Assembly (NCBI RefSeq): GCF_032193805.1
Contig: NZ_JAVBIK010000001.1
Span: 3,663,181 to 3,727,180, forward strand
Length of the DNA stretch: 64,000 bases
Reading direction: 5' to 3'
Source: Rhodoferax potami
GTDB lineage: Bacteria > Pseudomonadota > Gammaproteobacteria > Burkholderiales > Burkholderiaceae_C
Position 1 is the first letter of the stretch, and every line of letters starts with the position of its first letter. The notes below the pieces were generated by a model. That model did no database searches, was not told the origin of the DNA, and saw nothing but the letters and a program-made list of their open reading frames with translations. This document shows positions 40,432 through 49,004 of this stretch, piece after piece. The translations under genes were made by a program, and so were the position numbers.

Positions 40432-41534
40432 CGTCGGAGTACCAACCAGGTAAAGGCTGCAAGAGAAAAGAAAGAGTAGATCATGCCCGGCAGGGCCGCT
40501 GTGATCCAAGGCTGCCAACCCTGTAAGTTCCCAAGGTCATTCACTACGTTGTTCAGCAACACAAAGCTGATGCCTGCCATCACGCCACCAAAGGTGTAGC
40601 TGGCGATGCCACCCGAGCGGAAATGCAAGTAGGCAAATGGCAATGACAGCACCACCATCACCAGGCAGCTCAAGGGATAGAAGACTTTTTTCCAGAATTG
40701 GATCTCATACTTCTGGGCGCTCTGGCCGTTGGCATTGAGATGGCGGATGTACTGGAACAGGTCAATCGTGCCCATGCGCTCGGGCCGCAGTACCGCTGCG
40801 GCCACCATTTCGGCGCTGATTTGGGTGGGCCAACGGAAGGTATCGAACGCCGCGCGGTCCACTTTCGGGATCTGGTTTGGGCCGGATGTAAATTCGGTGC
40901 GCTCACCGTTGGCGAGCATCCAGGATTCATCGCTACCGAAAGTGCCTGTTTTGGCCTCGGTCAGAGAGACCACAAAGCCCTGGTTGTCGAATTCGTAGAC
41001 CCTGATGTCTTTGAGGGTTGCATCCGATGCCAGGGAACCCACGTTTACCGAGTAGCTGCCGTAAGCCTGCTTTTCTTTCAGCCAGGCGCCGGTTTTACCC
41101 ACACTGATCTTGCCCTGAAAGCGGGATTTGAGCAGTTGGGCTGTTTTGTCCGCCAAGGGGGCCACATAGTCGCCAACCGCAAAAGTAAACAAGACAAAGC
41201 CCAAGCCCAGCACCATCAAGGTCCGCAACGCCTTCCAAGGGCCCAAGCCACTGGTACGCAGAATCGTGAACTCCGAACTCCGGGCCAAGCGGGCCATCAC
41301 AAAAATGGTGCCGATGAGTACCGTGATAGGAAACAACTCGTACACGTGGGCTGGAATCATCAGCGCGACATAAATCAGCGCCTGCGGCACTTGGTAACCA
41401 CTTGCGCCCAGCCGGGTGACTTGTTGGAGTTCTTCCACCACGTCAAAGAAAAAAAACAGTGCGATGAATGCCAGCGTGACCAGCGCCACTGCGGTCACCA
41501 CTTCTCCGTACAGGAGTTTGCGCAACGTCTTCAT
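40428..41534 (-). CDS. lptG: LPS export ABC transporter permease LptG
   Basis: The 368-aa inner-membrane protein starts MKTLRKLLYGEVVTAVALVTLAFIALFFFFDVVEEL. It has the LptF/LptG fold of six transmembrane helices flanking a large periplasmic beta-jellyroll (here ~100-260) and ends ...LNNVVNDLGNLQGWQPWITAALPGMIYSFFSLAAFTWLVLRR. With LptF and the LptB ATPase (not in the window) it extracts LPS and feeds LptC/A. It overlaps lptF and cbiX by four bases each. Confidence 0.93.
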   Translation of the reverse strand: MKTLRKLLYGEVVTAVALVTLAFIALFFFFDVVEELQQVTRLGASGYQVPQALIYVALMIPAHVYELFPITVLIGTIFVMARLARSSEFTILRTSGLGPWKALRTLMVLGLGFVLFTFAVGDYVAPLADKTAQLLKSRFQGKISVGKTGAWLKEKQAYGSYSVNVGSLASDATLKDIRVYEFDNQGFVVSLTEAKTGTFGSDESWMLANGERTEFTSGPNQIPKVDRAAFDTFRWPTQISAEMVAAAVLRPERMGTIDLFQYIRHLNANGQSAQKYEIQFWKKVFYPLSCLVMVVLSLPFAYLHFRSGGIASYTFGGVMAGISFVLLNNVVNDLGNLQGWQPWITAALPGMIYSFFSLAAFTWLVLRR

Positions 41535-42634
41535 GCGGAGCCCTCCTTACGGGTGTTGCGGCGCGGCAGTCGGAGCGCCCAGTGGTTGTGTCGCTTGAAC
41601 AACCACAACATGCTCAGCAAAAAAACACCGCCATGCAACTGGAGCAGCATGGGAACGAGCTCTGCTTTTCCGCTCTCGACCCAATTTTTGGCCAGCACCA
41701 AGAGATTGAAATACACCACAAAGGCCAGAAACGCGAAGATCAGATTGGTGCTCCGCCCTGCGCGGGGGTTGGCCCCTGCGGCGGCCAAGCCGATCCAAAT
41801 TAAGTTGAAGGCGGCCAAGGTCAATCCGGCTCGCCAGGCGAGTTCAGCAAAGTGCTGAGGGTTTTGGGTCCGCAGCAACTCGAGGGTGGTTTTGGCATTG
41901 GACGGGGAGTAGTCGCGGCCGGAGTTGTCGTCAGCACCGACCCGGGCGCCGTAGCGCTCGAAGGTGCTGAGTGTCATGTCATTTTTGCCGGTGGTCCGCT
42001 CCAGACGTTGCCCTTCCTGGAGCACCAGAAACTTGTCCCCATTCATGACCTCGACGGTTCCAGAGCGCGCGCTGGTGATGGTTTGCTTGTTACCTTCTTG
42101 GGTAGAGATGAAAACGTTCTTGCCTGTTTGTTGGCCCCTGCTGTCTTTTTCAATAAAAAAGACCCGGTCACCATTCGCTGACTCTTGAAACTGCCCCGGC
42201 TCAATGCGCGCGATGTCGCCGCGCTTGTCGTACCGGTCGCGCAGGTCTTCAATTTTGCTGAATGACCAGGGCAAGATCACGAATGCCAACGTCAAAACCA
42301 CCAGCAAAATGGGCCAGGCGAACCGGAGCAGAGGGCCGACCAAGCCCAATAACCCGCGCCCGCTGCCGAACCAGATCACCATTTCGCTGTCGCGGTACAT
42401 CCGGGTGACAACCGTCAACACCGAAATAAACAGACTCATCGACAGGATGGTCGGCATATCCGAGAGCACGGTGTAGCCCATGATGATCAGCACGTCGGCT
42501 GGATTGAAGGTGCCGCGCGAGGCTTCGCCCAAGGTGCGCAGCAGCGTCATGGTCATGACGACGGTCACCAGAACGACCAGCGTCGCGCCGAAACTGCGGC
42601 CTAACTCTTTGCGAATGGAGGAATGGAATAACAT
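41531..42634 (-). CDS. lptF: LPS export ABC transporter permease LptF
   Basis: The 367-aa partner of LptG starts MLFHSSIRKELGRSFGATLVVLVTVVMTMTLLRTLGEASRG. It has membrane helices at both ends and a periplasmic beta domain (FSKIEDLRDRYDKRGDIARIEPGQFQESANGDRVFFIEKD). It is the first gene of a long minus-strand run lptF-lptG-cbiX-cysB-aminotransferase. Only 23 bp separate its start from that of divergent pepA, so the two promoters must overlap or lie inside the opposite gene. Confidence 0.94.
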   Translation of the reverse strand: MLFHSSIRKELGRSFGATLVVLVTVVMTMTLLRTLGEASRGTFNPADVLIIMGYTVLSDMPTILSMSLFISVLTVVTRMYRDSEMVIWFGSGRGLLGLVGPLLRFAWPILLVVLTLAFVILPWSFSKIEDLRDRYDKRGDIARIEPGQFQESANGDRVFFIEKDSRGQQTGKNVFISTQEGNKQTITSARSGTVEVMNGDKFLVLQEGQRLERTTGKNDMTLSTFERYGARVGADDNSGRDYSPSNAKTTLELLRTQNPQHFAELAWRAGLTLAAFNLIWIGLAAAGANPRAGRSTNLIFAFLAFVVYFNLLVLAKNWVESGKAELVPMLLQLHGGVFLLSMLWLFKRHNHWALRLPRRNTRKEGSA

Positions 42635-42657
42635 TGTGCGAAACGAAAGAGCGAATT

Positions 42658-44103
42658 ATGAACTTTGAACTGAAGCCTCTGAACCTCGTGGCCTTGGCCA
42701 ATGAAAAAGCCGACCTGCTGGTCCTCCTCATTGCGCAGGATTTCAAGCCCGGCAAGGACGAACTGTCCATCTTGATTGGCAAGGCCTTGAAGCAGGGGGA
42801 CTTCAGTGCCAAGCCAGGCACGGTCTTGGCACTGCACCGGCCGGTGCAAGCCAATGCCGCGAAAGTTCTGTTGGTAGCCGTGGGGGAGGGTACGGCGCGC
42901 CAAGTGCGCTCTGCAATTACCGCGTGTGCGGGAAGCCTGAAGGCGCCGGTCGTTAAAAAGGCAGTGATCGCGTTTGCAGGTCCTGCCCGGGAAGATGCGG
43001 TCCGTGTAGTGCCCCTTGCGGTTGCGGACGCCACATACGTGTACACCCACACCAAATCCAAGCCCGAAGGGCGCCAGTTGCAAAAAGTGCTGGTCGGTGC
43101 GAGCAACGCATCAGAGATCGCTGCCTCATTTGCGGTGGCGGTGGGCACTGTGGCGGGCGTCGAGTTTGCCAAAGAGTGGGCCAATCGCCCAGCCAACTAC
43201 GCAACGCCAACCTTGTTGGGGCAAGCCGCTCAAAGTCTGGCGGAGTTCGCCAAAATCAGCTGCGAAGTGCTAGGCCCTAAAGAAGTTGCCAAACTGGGTA
43301 TGGGCTCCTTCATGGCGGTCGCCCAGGGGTCTGATGAGCCCCTGCGCTTCATTGTGCTGAAGTACAGCGGCGCTACCAAAGCGCAGGCGCCGCTGGTGCT
43401 GGTGGGCAAGGGCATTACTTTTGATAGCGGCGGCATTTCCATCAAGCCTGCGGCGGAGATGGACGAGATGAAGTTCGACATGTCCGGTGCCGCCAGTGTG
43501 CTCGGAACCTTCAGGACGCTGGCGGAGCTGAAGCCCGCGATCAATGTGATTGGCTTGATCCCGGCTTGCGAGAACTTGCTGAATGGCAAAGCTGTGAAGC
43601 CTGGCGACGTGGTGACCAGCATGAGCGGCCAGACGATCGAAATTCTCAACACCGATGCCGAAGGTCGGCTGGTGCTGTGTGATGCACTGACCTACGCAGA
43701 GCGCTTTAAACCGACCGCAGTGGTCGATATTGCGACCTTGACCGGGGCGTGCATGGTCGCGCTTGGTGGGGTCCGAAGCGGCCTGTTTTCCAGCAAGCCG
43801 GCGCTGGCGGATGCGCTTTTCAAAGCCGGTGAGACCAGTGGTGACTTGTGCTGGCAGCTGCCCCTCGATGAAGACTATGCGGATGGCTTGAAAACCAATT
43901 TTGCGGATGTGGCCAACGTGGCGGGTCGTGCAGGTGGCGCGATCACGGCTGCCAAGTTCCTCCAGCGCTTTACCGAGAAGTTTGACTGGGCGCATTTGGA
44001 CATCGCGGGCACCGCCTGGAAAGGTGGGGCCGCCAAGGGCGCTACCGGACGGCCCGTGCCGCTGCTGGTGGAGTTTGTGCTGAGTCAGGTTGCCGGTAAG
44101 TGA
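42658..44103 (+). CDS. pepA: Leucyl aminopeptidase (PepA, M17)
   Basis: The 481-aa dizinc/dimanganese aminopeptidase has an N-terminal macrodomain-like part and a C-terminal M17 catalytic domain. The latter contains VGKGITFDSGGISIKPAAEMDEMKFDMSGAASVLG and the family signature NTDAEGRLVLCDAL at about residue 331. It releases N-terminal residues from peptides in the cytosol; E. coli PepA also binds DNA. ATG at 42658 (MNFELKPLNL) has AAAGAG upstream. Its end overlaps the holC start by four bases. Confidence 0.95.
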   Translation: MNFELKPLNLVALANEKADLLVLLIAQDFKPGKDELSILIGKALKQGDFSAKPGTVLALHRPVQANAAKVLLVAVGEGTARQVRSAITACAGSLKAPVVKKAVIAFAGPAREDAVRVVPLAVADATYVYTHTKSKPEGRQLQKVLVGASNASEIAASFAVAVGTVAGVEFAKEWANRPANYATPTLLGQAAQSLAEFAKISCEVLGPKEVAKLGMGSFMAVAQGSDEPLRFIVLKYSGATKAQAPLVLVGKGITFDSGGISIKPAAEMDEMKFDMSGAASVLGTFRTLAELKPAINVIGLIPACENLLNGKAVKPGDVVTSMSGQTIEILNTDAEGRLVLCDALTYAERFKPTAVVDIATLTGACMVALGGVRSGLFSSKPALADALFKAGETSGDLCWQLPLDEDYADGLKTNFADVANVAGRAGGAITAAKFLQRFTEKFDWAHLDIAGTAWKGGAAKGATGRPVPLLVEFVLSQVAGK

Positions 44104-44534
44104 CAGACGTTGCCTTTCATTTCGGGGCCCCGAACAAGCTGGAGTACGTAGGGCGCCTTCTGAGAAAGGCCGTCGCCCGAGGGGCGCGTTTGACGGTGCT
44201 CGCCGTTCCGGCCCAAGTGCAATATCTGGATGTCAGTTTGTGGGCAACCTCGCCGACCGATTTTTTGGTGCATGGTGTTGACAACGGTACGTCGCCTGAT
44301 CTGCGTTGCCCGGTTGTGTTGACATCCAAAGTTCATCCCGCTTTGTCGAGTCACGGCGTGTTAGTCAACCTGACCCATGAAATGCCCGAGGGCTTTGATG
44401 TGTTTGACCGGGTAATCGAGGTCGTGTCTGTGGATGAGGAAGACCGCGCCACGGCCCGTCTTCGTTGGAAGCAATATGTGCAGCAGGGCTATGCGATCCA
44501 GCGGCATGACCTGAAGCTGAAAGGCACTGAGTGA
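44100..44534 (+). CDS. holC: DNA polymerase III chi subunit (HolC)
   Basis: The 144-aa protein starts at GTG 44100 (MTDVAFHFGAPNKLEYVGRLLRKAVARGARLTVL). It has the HolC family pattern, including the C-terminal RLRWKQYVQQGYAIQRHDL. The chi subunit links the clamp-loader to SSB at the replication fork. The pepA-holC pair is common in proteobacteria. The stop overlaps the start of the next small gene by one base. Confidence 0.92.
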   Translation: MTDVAFHFGAPNKLEYVGRLLRKAVARGARLTVLAVPAQVQYLDVSLWATSPTDFLVHGVDNGTSPDLRCPVVLTSKVHPALSSHGVLVNLTHEMPEGFDVFDRVIEVVSVDEEDRATARLRWKQYVQQGYAIQRHDLKLKGTE

Positions 44535-44899
44535 TGCAGGCACCCAAACACCCCCCCCGTTTTTTGCCTACCCTGACTGAGGTAGTGAAGCACCCCGCGC
44601 CAGCGACGGAGTCTGCTGAAATTCCTGTGCTGCTTGAGGAGGAGGTACTGGCTCCAGTTGTCGCTTCAACGTTCGTGGAGCCTGTGGCTTCCGTGATGAC
44701 GGATGAAGATCTGATTGCCAAAGTGATGGTGCAGTTAACCCCCGTTTTGGAGCAGGTGGTGCAAGACGCTTTGCAGCAGAGTTTGCAGGCGCGTCTGCAT
44801 GTATTGTTGCCCGGCGTCATGGAAGATGTTGAGGCAACCGTCAGCCGTGCGGTAGCGGATGCGTTGCAGGGCGTGCACGCGGAGCAAGAACGCCAATGA
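44534..44899 (+). CDS. Hypothetical protein after holC (121 aa)
   Basis: Family not recognised. It begins MQAPKHPPRFLPTLTEVVKHP and has a Pro/Glu/Val-rich N-terminal half. The C-terminal half is a likely amphipathic helix pair (LIAKVMVQLTPVLEQVVQDALQQSLQARLHVLLPGVMEDVEATVSRAVADALQ). No membrane segment is present. It is coupled to holC by a TGATG overlap, so it is probably expressed with it. Similar small alpha-helical proteins often follow holC in betaproteobacteria; no function is known to me. Confidence 0.7.
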   Translation: MQAPKHPPRFLPTLTEVVKHPAPATESAEIPVLLEEEVLAPVVASTFVEPVASVMTDEDLIAKVMVQLTPVLEQVVQDALQQSLQARLHVLLPGVMEDVEATVSRAVADALQGVHAEQERQ

Positions 44900-44990
44900 C
44901 GCTCAAGTGTCGGCTGAAAGACAGTTTTTTCTAAAAAGTTTCCTAGATCAGCCGGGATGCCCGAAATAACGGGCTAGAATACGAGGCTCT

Positions 44991-45080
44991 GGAGCGGTGG
45001 ATGAGCGGTTTAAGTCACACGCCTGGAAAGCGTGCGTGGGGTAATACCCACCGCGGGTTCGAATCCCGCCTGCTCCGCCA
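44991..45080 (+). tRNA. tRNA-Ser (anticodon GGA)
   Basis: This 90-nt class II tRNA has acceptor stem GGAGCGG pairing with CTGCTCC near the 3' end, an encoded CCA, anticodon loop CTGGAAA with GGA, and a long variable arm (GTGGGGTAATACCCAC) characteristic of serine tRNAs. The T-arm is CGGGTTCGAATCCCG. It reads UCC and UCU codons. A TAGAAT box at 44975-44980 is a plausible -10, with a small hairpin (GCCCG/CGGGC, 44959-44974) directly before it. Confidence 0.97.
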
Positions 45081-45089
45081 GAAACAGAT

Positions 45090-45121
45090 AGCCCGTAGTG
45101 TTTTGCACTACGGGCTTTTTT
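45090..45121 (+). terminator. Rho-independent terminator of tRNA-Ser
   Basis: A perfect 11-bp stem, AGCCCGTAGTG (45090-45100) with CACTACGGGCT (45106-45116), has a TTTTG loop and six T residues after it. It lies ten bases past the tRNA CCA end. It could also end the convergent stomatin gene on the other strand. Confidence 0.93.
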
Positions 45122-45139
45122 GTTGCACGTTAGTTGTGT

Positions 45140-46048
45140 TTACTTGCTGGATTGCACCATTTTCATGGCCGTCGCAATCAGGCCAGACACTTCGCTCATA
45201 TTGCCGGGGATGATCAGCGTGGTGGTTGCGTCGGCAGCCACTTTGGCGTAAGCGTCGACAGCCCGTTCAGCGACTTTGAGTTGCACCGCTTGCTCGCCGC
45301 CGGGCTGGCGAATGGCCGCGGCAATACGCTCGATGGCGTTGGCCGTTGCTTCGGCCACTGCAGTGATGGAGGCCGCTTCACCTTGGGCGCTGTTGATGGC
45401 AGCCTGCTTTTCGCCTTCTGAGCGTGCAATGAAGGCTTCGCGCTCGCCGGTTGCAATATTGATTTGCTCTTGGCGGCGGCCTTCGGAGGCGGCAATCAGC
45501 GCGCGTTTTTCACGCTCTGCGGTAATCTGGGCCTGCATCGCGTGCAAAATTTCTTTGGGTGGCGTGAGATCTTTGATTTCATAGCGCAGCACCTTTACAC
45601 CCCAGTTGAGTGCCGCTTCATCGATGGCCGCAACCACTTGGGCGTTGATGATGTCGCGCTCTTCGAATGTTTTGTCCAACTCTAACTTGCCGATGACTGA
45701 GCGCAGGGATGTTTGAGCCAGTTGGGAAATGGCAATGATGTAATTGCTCGAGCCGTAACTGGCGCGCATGGCATCGGTGACTTGAAAGTACAGAATGCCG
45801 TCAACTTGCAGCTGGGTGTTGTCTTTGGTGATACAGACCTGGCTTGCGATGTCGAGCGGGATTTCTTTCAGCACATGCTTGTAGGCCACGCGATCAATGA
45901 ACGGCACCAGAAAGTTCAGGCCGGGTGTCAGGGTGCCGTGGTATTTGCCGAGGCGTTCAATCACCCACGCATGCTGCTGGGGCACGACTTTGACCGACCG
46001 CGTCACAAAAATAATAGCGACGACCAGAAGAAGAATTGCGATTTCCAT
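45140..46048 (-). CDS. SPFH/stomatin family protein (QmcA-like)
   Basis: The 302-aa protein has an N-terminal membrane anchor (MEIAILLLVVAIIFVTRSVKVVP). The SPFH/band-7 domain follows (VPQQHAWVIERLGKYHGTLTPGLNFLVPFIDRVAYKHVLKEIPLDIASQVCITKDNTQLQVDGILYFQV), then a helical coiled-coil region rich in EREAFIARSEGEKQAAINSAQGEAASI. QmcA-type proteins form membrane microdomain oligomers and influence membrane protease activity. It follows an NfeD gene by 12 bp, the usual SPFH-NfeD pair. Confidence 0.92.
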   Translation of the reverse strand: MEIAILLLVVAIIFVTRSVKVVPQQHAWVIERLGKYHGTLTPGLNFLVPFIDRVAYKHVLKEIPLDIASQVCITKDNTQLQVDGILYFQVTDAMRASYGSSNYIIAISQLAQTSLRSVIGKLELDKTFEERDIINAQVVAAIDEAALNWGVKVLRYEIKDLTPPKEILHAMQAQITAEREKRALIAASEGRRQEQINIATGEREAFIARSEGEKQAAINSAQGEAASITAVAEATANAIERIAAAIRQPGGEQAVQLKVAERAVDAYAKVAADATTTLIIPGNMSEVSGLIATAMKMVQSSK

Positions 46049-46060
46049 AAAGTTCCCTCG

Positions 46061-46486
46061 TTAAGCTTTATCCACTAGCAGGCGATTGCCCACCATTTCT
46101 GCTACCCGGTGCGCGCCGGGTATTGGGCTGACGCCCGTGCGATGGATTGCGGTCCACGCTGCGCCGCGGTAGTGGACTTGGGCAGTGCCGTCGTGGCTCC
46201 AGGCGCCGATCTGCACTACTTCGCCGATATCTAGGTTCACATTGGGGTTGGCCTGCGCAGGTGGCTCCGACCGGCCGCGTGAGCGGCGGAGGTGCCACAC
46301 TGCCACCGCACCGCCACCCACCAAGGATGCCCAGACGAGCTGCGCAGTGACGCTGGCGCCAACATAGGCTGCTAGTGCCGCCGCGGCTGCGCCCAGCCCG
46401 AGCATCAGCAAATAAAACGTTCCGGTGAGCAGCTCCAGTGCGACCAACGCACCCACGGCCAGCCACCACAGGTTGGGTTCCGACAT
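46061..46486 (-). CDS. NfeD family membrane protein
   Basis: The 141-aa protein starts MSEPNLWWLAVGALVALELLTGTFYLLMLGLGAAAAALAAYVG, with two to three transmembrane helices. It ends in a small OB-fold domain (NLDIGEVVQIGAWSHDGTAQVHYRGAAWTAI), as in short NfeD1b proteins that lack the protease domain. NfeD proteins pair with stomatin-like proteins in the membrane. Start 46486 has GGAG about ten bases upstream; upstream frame extension lacks family character. Confidence 0.9.
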   Translation of the reverse strand: MSEPNLWWLAVGALVALELLTGTFYLLMLGLGAAAAALAAYVGASVTAQLVWASLVGGGAVAVWHLRRSRGRSEPPAQANPNVNLDIGEVVQIGAWSHDGTAQVHYRGAAWTAIHRTGVSPIPGAHRVAEMVGNRLLVDKA

Positions 46487-46617
46487 GACGGGGACTCCAG
46501 TTGTATTGATGACGCCACATTGTGGGCCAATTGCGGGACGCTGCCGCCGCGTTGCCACATTTAGTCCTTACACTTCGCGCCTGTTTGCCATTTTTAGCCC
46601 GCTGTTGGAGCCTGTAG

Positions 46618-48888
46618 ATGAAGTTTCGTTTTCCCATCATCATCATTGACGAAGATTTCCGTTCGGAAAACACGTCGGGTCTTGGCATCCGTGCCTTGGC
46701 GCAGGCGATCGAATCCGAAGGATTCGAAGTACTGGGCGTCACTAGTTACGGTGATCTGAGCCAGTTCGCCCAGCAACAGAGCCGTGCGAGTGCTTTCATC
46801 TTGTCGATCGACGATGAAGAGTTCACGCCTGGCCCGGATTTGGACCCTGCGGTGCTGAATTTGCGCCACTTCATTGAAGAAGTCCGCCGCAAGAACCTCG
46901 ATGTCCCGATTTATGTGTACGGCGAGACCAAAACCAGCCGCCATATCCCCAACGACATCCTGCGCGAACTGCACGGCTTCATTCACATGTTTGAAGACAC
47001 GCCTGAGTTCGTGGCGCGTCACATCATCCGCGAAGCCAAAGGCTACCTAGAGGGCGTGCAGCCGCCCTTCTTTAAAGCGCTGCTCGATTACGCGGAAGAC
47101 GGCTCTTACAGCTGGCACTGCCCTGGGCACTCGGGCGGTGTCGCCTTTTTGAAGAGCCCGGTGGGCCAGATGTACCACCAGTTTTATGGTGAGAATATGC
47201 TGCGCGCCGACGTGTGCAACGCGGTGGAAGAGTTGGGTCAATTGCTGGACCACAACGGGGCCATCGGTGCCTCCGAGCGCAATGCGGCGCGCATTTTTAA
47301 TGCGGACCACTGCTTCTTTGTGACCAATGGCACCTCCACCTCCAACAAAATGGTGTGGCACCACACGGTGGCACCCGGTGACATCGTGATCGTGGATCGC
47401 AACTGCCACAAGTCCAACCTGCACGCCATCATCATGACCGGCGCGATTCCGGTTTTCTTGAAGCCGACGCGCAACCACTTCGGCATCATTGGCCCGATTC
47501 CGCAAAGCGAGTTTCAGCCGGCCACTATCCAGGCCAAGATCAAGGCCAATCCGTTGCTCAAGGGGGTAGATGCCAAAAAGGCAAAGCCCCGTATCCTGAC
47601 ACTGACGCAAAGCACCTACGACGGCGTGCTCTACAACACCGAAACCATCAAGAGCATGCTCGATGGTTATGTGGAAAACATCCACTTTGACGAGGCCTGG
47701 CTGCCCCACGCGGCATTTCACCCGTTCTATGGCACCTACCACGCCATGGGCAAGAACCGTGCGCGCCCCAAAGAGGCCGTGGTGTACAGCACGCAATCCA
47801 TCCACAAGCTGCTGGCCGGTATTAGCCAAGCGAGTCACGTGCTGGTGCAAGACTCGCAGACCGTCAAGTTGGACAAGCACTTGTTCAACGAGGCCTACCT
47901 GATGCACACCTCCACCAGCCCGCAGTACAGCATCATTGCCAGCTGCGATGTGGCTGCTGCCATGATGGAGCCACCCGGTGGCACCGCATTGGTGGAAGAG
48001 AGCATTGCCGAGGCGCTGGACTTCCGCCGCGCCATGCGCAAGGTGGACGAAGAATACGGTGACGACTGGTGGTTCAAGGTCTGGGGGCCGGACAAGCTGG
48101 CCGAAGAAGGCATAGGCCGCGCCAATGACTGGATCATCAAGGGCGAAAGCAAAACCGCCAAGGCCAACTGGCACGGCTTCGGCAAATTGGCCAGCGGCTT
48201 CAACATGCTGGACCCCATCAAGTCCACTATCGTGACGCCCGGCTTGGACCTGAACGGCAAGTTCGCCAAGACTGGTATTCCGGCGTCCATCGTGACCAAG
48301 TTCTTGGCGGAGCACGGCGTGGTGGTCGAGAAGACCGGCTTGTACAGCTTCTTCATCATGTTCACCATCGGCATTACCAAGGGCCGTTGGAACAGCATGT
48401 TGACCGCGTTGCAGCAGTTCAAGGACGACTACGCCAAGAACCAGCCCATGTGGCGCGTGTTGCCTGAGTTCGTGCAGAAGTACCCGCGCTACGAGAAGAT
48501 GGGCTTGGCAGACCTGTGCCACCACATCCACCAGCTGTACGCCAAGTTCGACATCGCTCGCCTGACGACCGAAGTGTATTTGAGCGATCTGGTGCCGGCC
48601 ATGAAGCCTAGCGACGCCTACGCCCATATTGCCCTGCGCAAAACCGAGCGCGTGGAAATTGACCACTTGGAGGGCCGCGTGTCGGTCGGCATGGTCACGC
48701 CTTATCCACCCGGTATTCCTTTGCTGGTGCCCGGCGAAGTGTTCAACAAGAAAGTGGTGGACTACCTCAAGTTCTCCCGCGAGTTCAACGCCCAGTGCCC
48801 CGGTTTTGAGACCGATGTGCACGGTTTGGTGAGCGAAGTGGGTGAAGACGGCAAGGTCCGCTACTACGCTGACTGTGTGAAGGCTTGA
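46618..48888 (+). CDS. Ornithine/lysine/arginine decarboxylase (fold-type I, large form)
   Basis: The 756-aa enzyme has an N-terminal receiver-like wing domain (MKFRFPIIIIDEDFRSENTSGLGIRALAQAIESEGFEV). The PLP domain has Lys397 in VVYSTQSIHKLLAGISQASH, CHKSNLHAIIMTGAIPVFL and IHFDEAWLPHAAFHPFY, and a C-terminal domain follows. It removes CO2 from a basic amino acid to give a polyamine precursor (putrescine, cadaverine or agmatine). I cannot fix lysine, ornithine or arginine from sequence; the form resembles the decarboxylases of Burkholderiales often annotated arginine/lysine/ornithine decarboxylase. It is monocistronic with a strong terminator. Confidence 0.9.
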   Translation: MKFRFPIIIIDEDFRSENTSGLGIRALAQAIESEGFEVLGVTSYGDLSQFAQQQSRASAFILSIDDEEFTPGPDLDPAVLNLRHFIEEVRRKNLDVPIYVYGETKTSRHIPNDILRELHGFIHMFEDTPEFVARHIIREAKGYLEGVQPPFFKALLDYAEDGSYSWHCPGHSGGVAFLKSPVGQMYHQFYGENMLRADVCNAVEELGQLLDHNGAIGASERNAARIFNADHCFFVTNGTSTSNKMVWHHTVAPGDIVIVDRNCHKSNLHAIIMTGAIPVFLKPTRNHFGIIGPIPQSEFQPATIQAKIKANPLLKGVDAKKAKPRILTLTQSTYDGVLYNTETIKSMLDGYVENIHFDEAWLPHAAFHPFYGTYHAMGKNRARPKEAVVYSTQSIHKLLAGISQASHVLVQDSQTVKLDKHLFNEAYLMHTSTSPQYSIIASCDVAAAMMEPPGGTALVEESIAEALDFRRAMRKVDEEYGDDWWFKVWGPDKLAEEGIGRANDWIIKGESKTAKANWHGFGKLASGFNMLDPIKSTIVTPGLDLNGKFAKTGIPASIVTKFLAEHGVVVEKTGLYSFFIMFTIGITKGRWNSMLTALQQFKDDYAKNQPMWRVLPEFVQKYPRYEKMGLADLCHHIHQLYAKFDIARLTTEVYLSDLVPAMKPSDAYAHIALRKTERVEIDHLEGRVSVGMVTPYPPGIPLLVPGEVFNKKVVDYLKFSREFNAQCPGFETDVHGLVSEVGEDGKVRYYADCVKA

Positions 48889-48920
48889 TTCGCCTCTGAG
48901 GGACGTGAGTCCCAAAGAAA

Positions 48921-48958
48921 AGAGCGCCTGCAGATCACTCTGTAGGCGCTCTTTTTTT
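48921..48958 (+). terminator. Rho-independent terminator of the decarboxylase gene
   Basis: AGAGCGCCTGCAGA (48921-48934) pairs with TCTGTAGGCGCTCT (48939-48952) around TCAC with one G-T pair. Seven T residues follow. It lies 32 bases after the stop codon. Its T-run runs into a copy of the dispersed repeat. Confidence 0.93.
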
Positions 48959-49004
48959 GATAGCTACCCGCGCACATTCCATGAGCGCGAGCGGCGTATT
49001 CGGC
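48952..49004. repeat. Dispersed ~53-bp repeat between decarboxylase and fabI
   Basis: TTTTTTTGATAGCTACCCGC, then GCACATTCCATGAGCGCGAG and CGGCGTATTCGGC match the modules TTTTGATAGCT, CGCACATTCCA, GCG-(C/T)(A/G)-G-GGC of the cysN and DUF934 copies. The left end shares bases with the terminator T-run and the right end abuts the fabI stop. Confidence 0.7.

Noticed and set aside
46061..46558. Longer NfeD start at 46558
   Set aside because: The extra 24 residues are Arg-rich and nonhydrophobic; the ATG at 46486 has an SD and begins just ahead of the first membrane helix.
47047..48915. 622-codon minus-strand frame opposite the amino-acid decarboxylase
   Set aside because: The plus-strand decarboxylase has full family motifs; the antisense translation (many HHQ/VQ stretches) has none.
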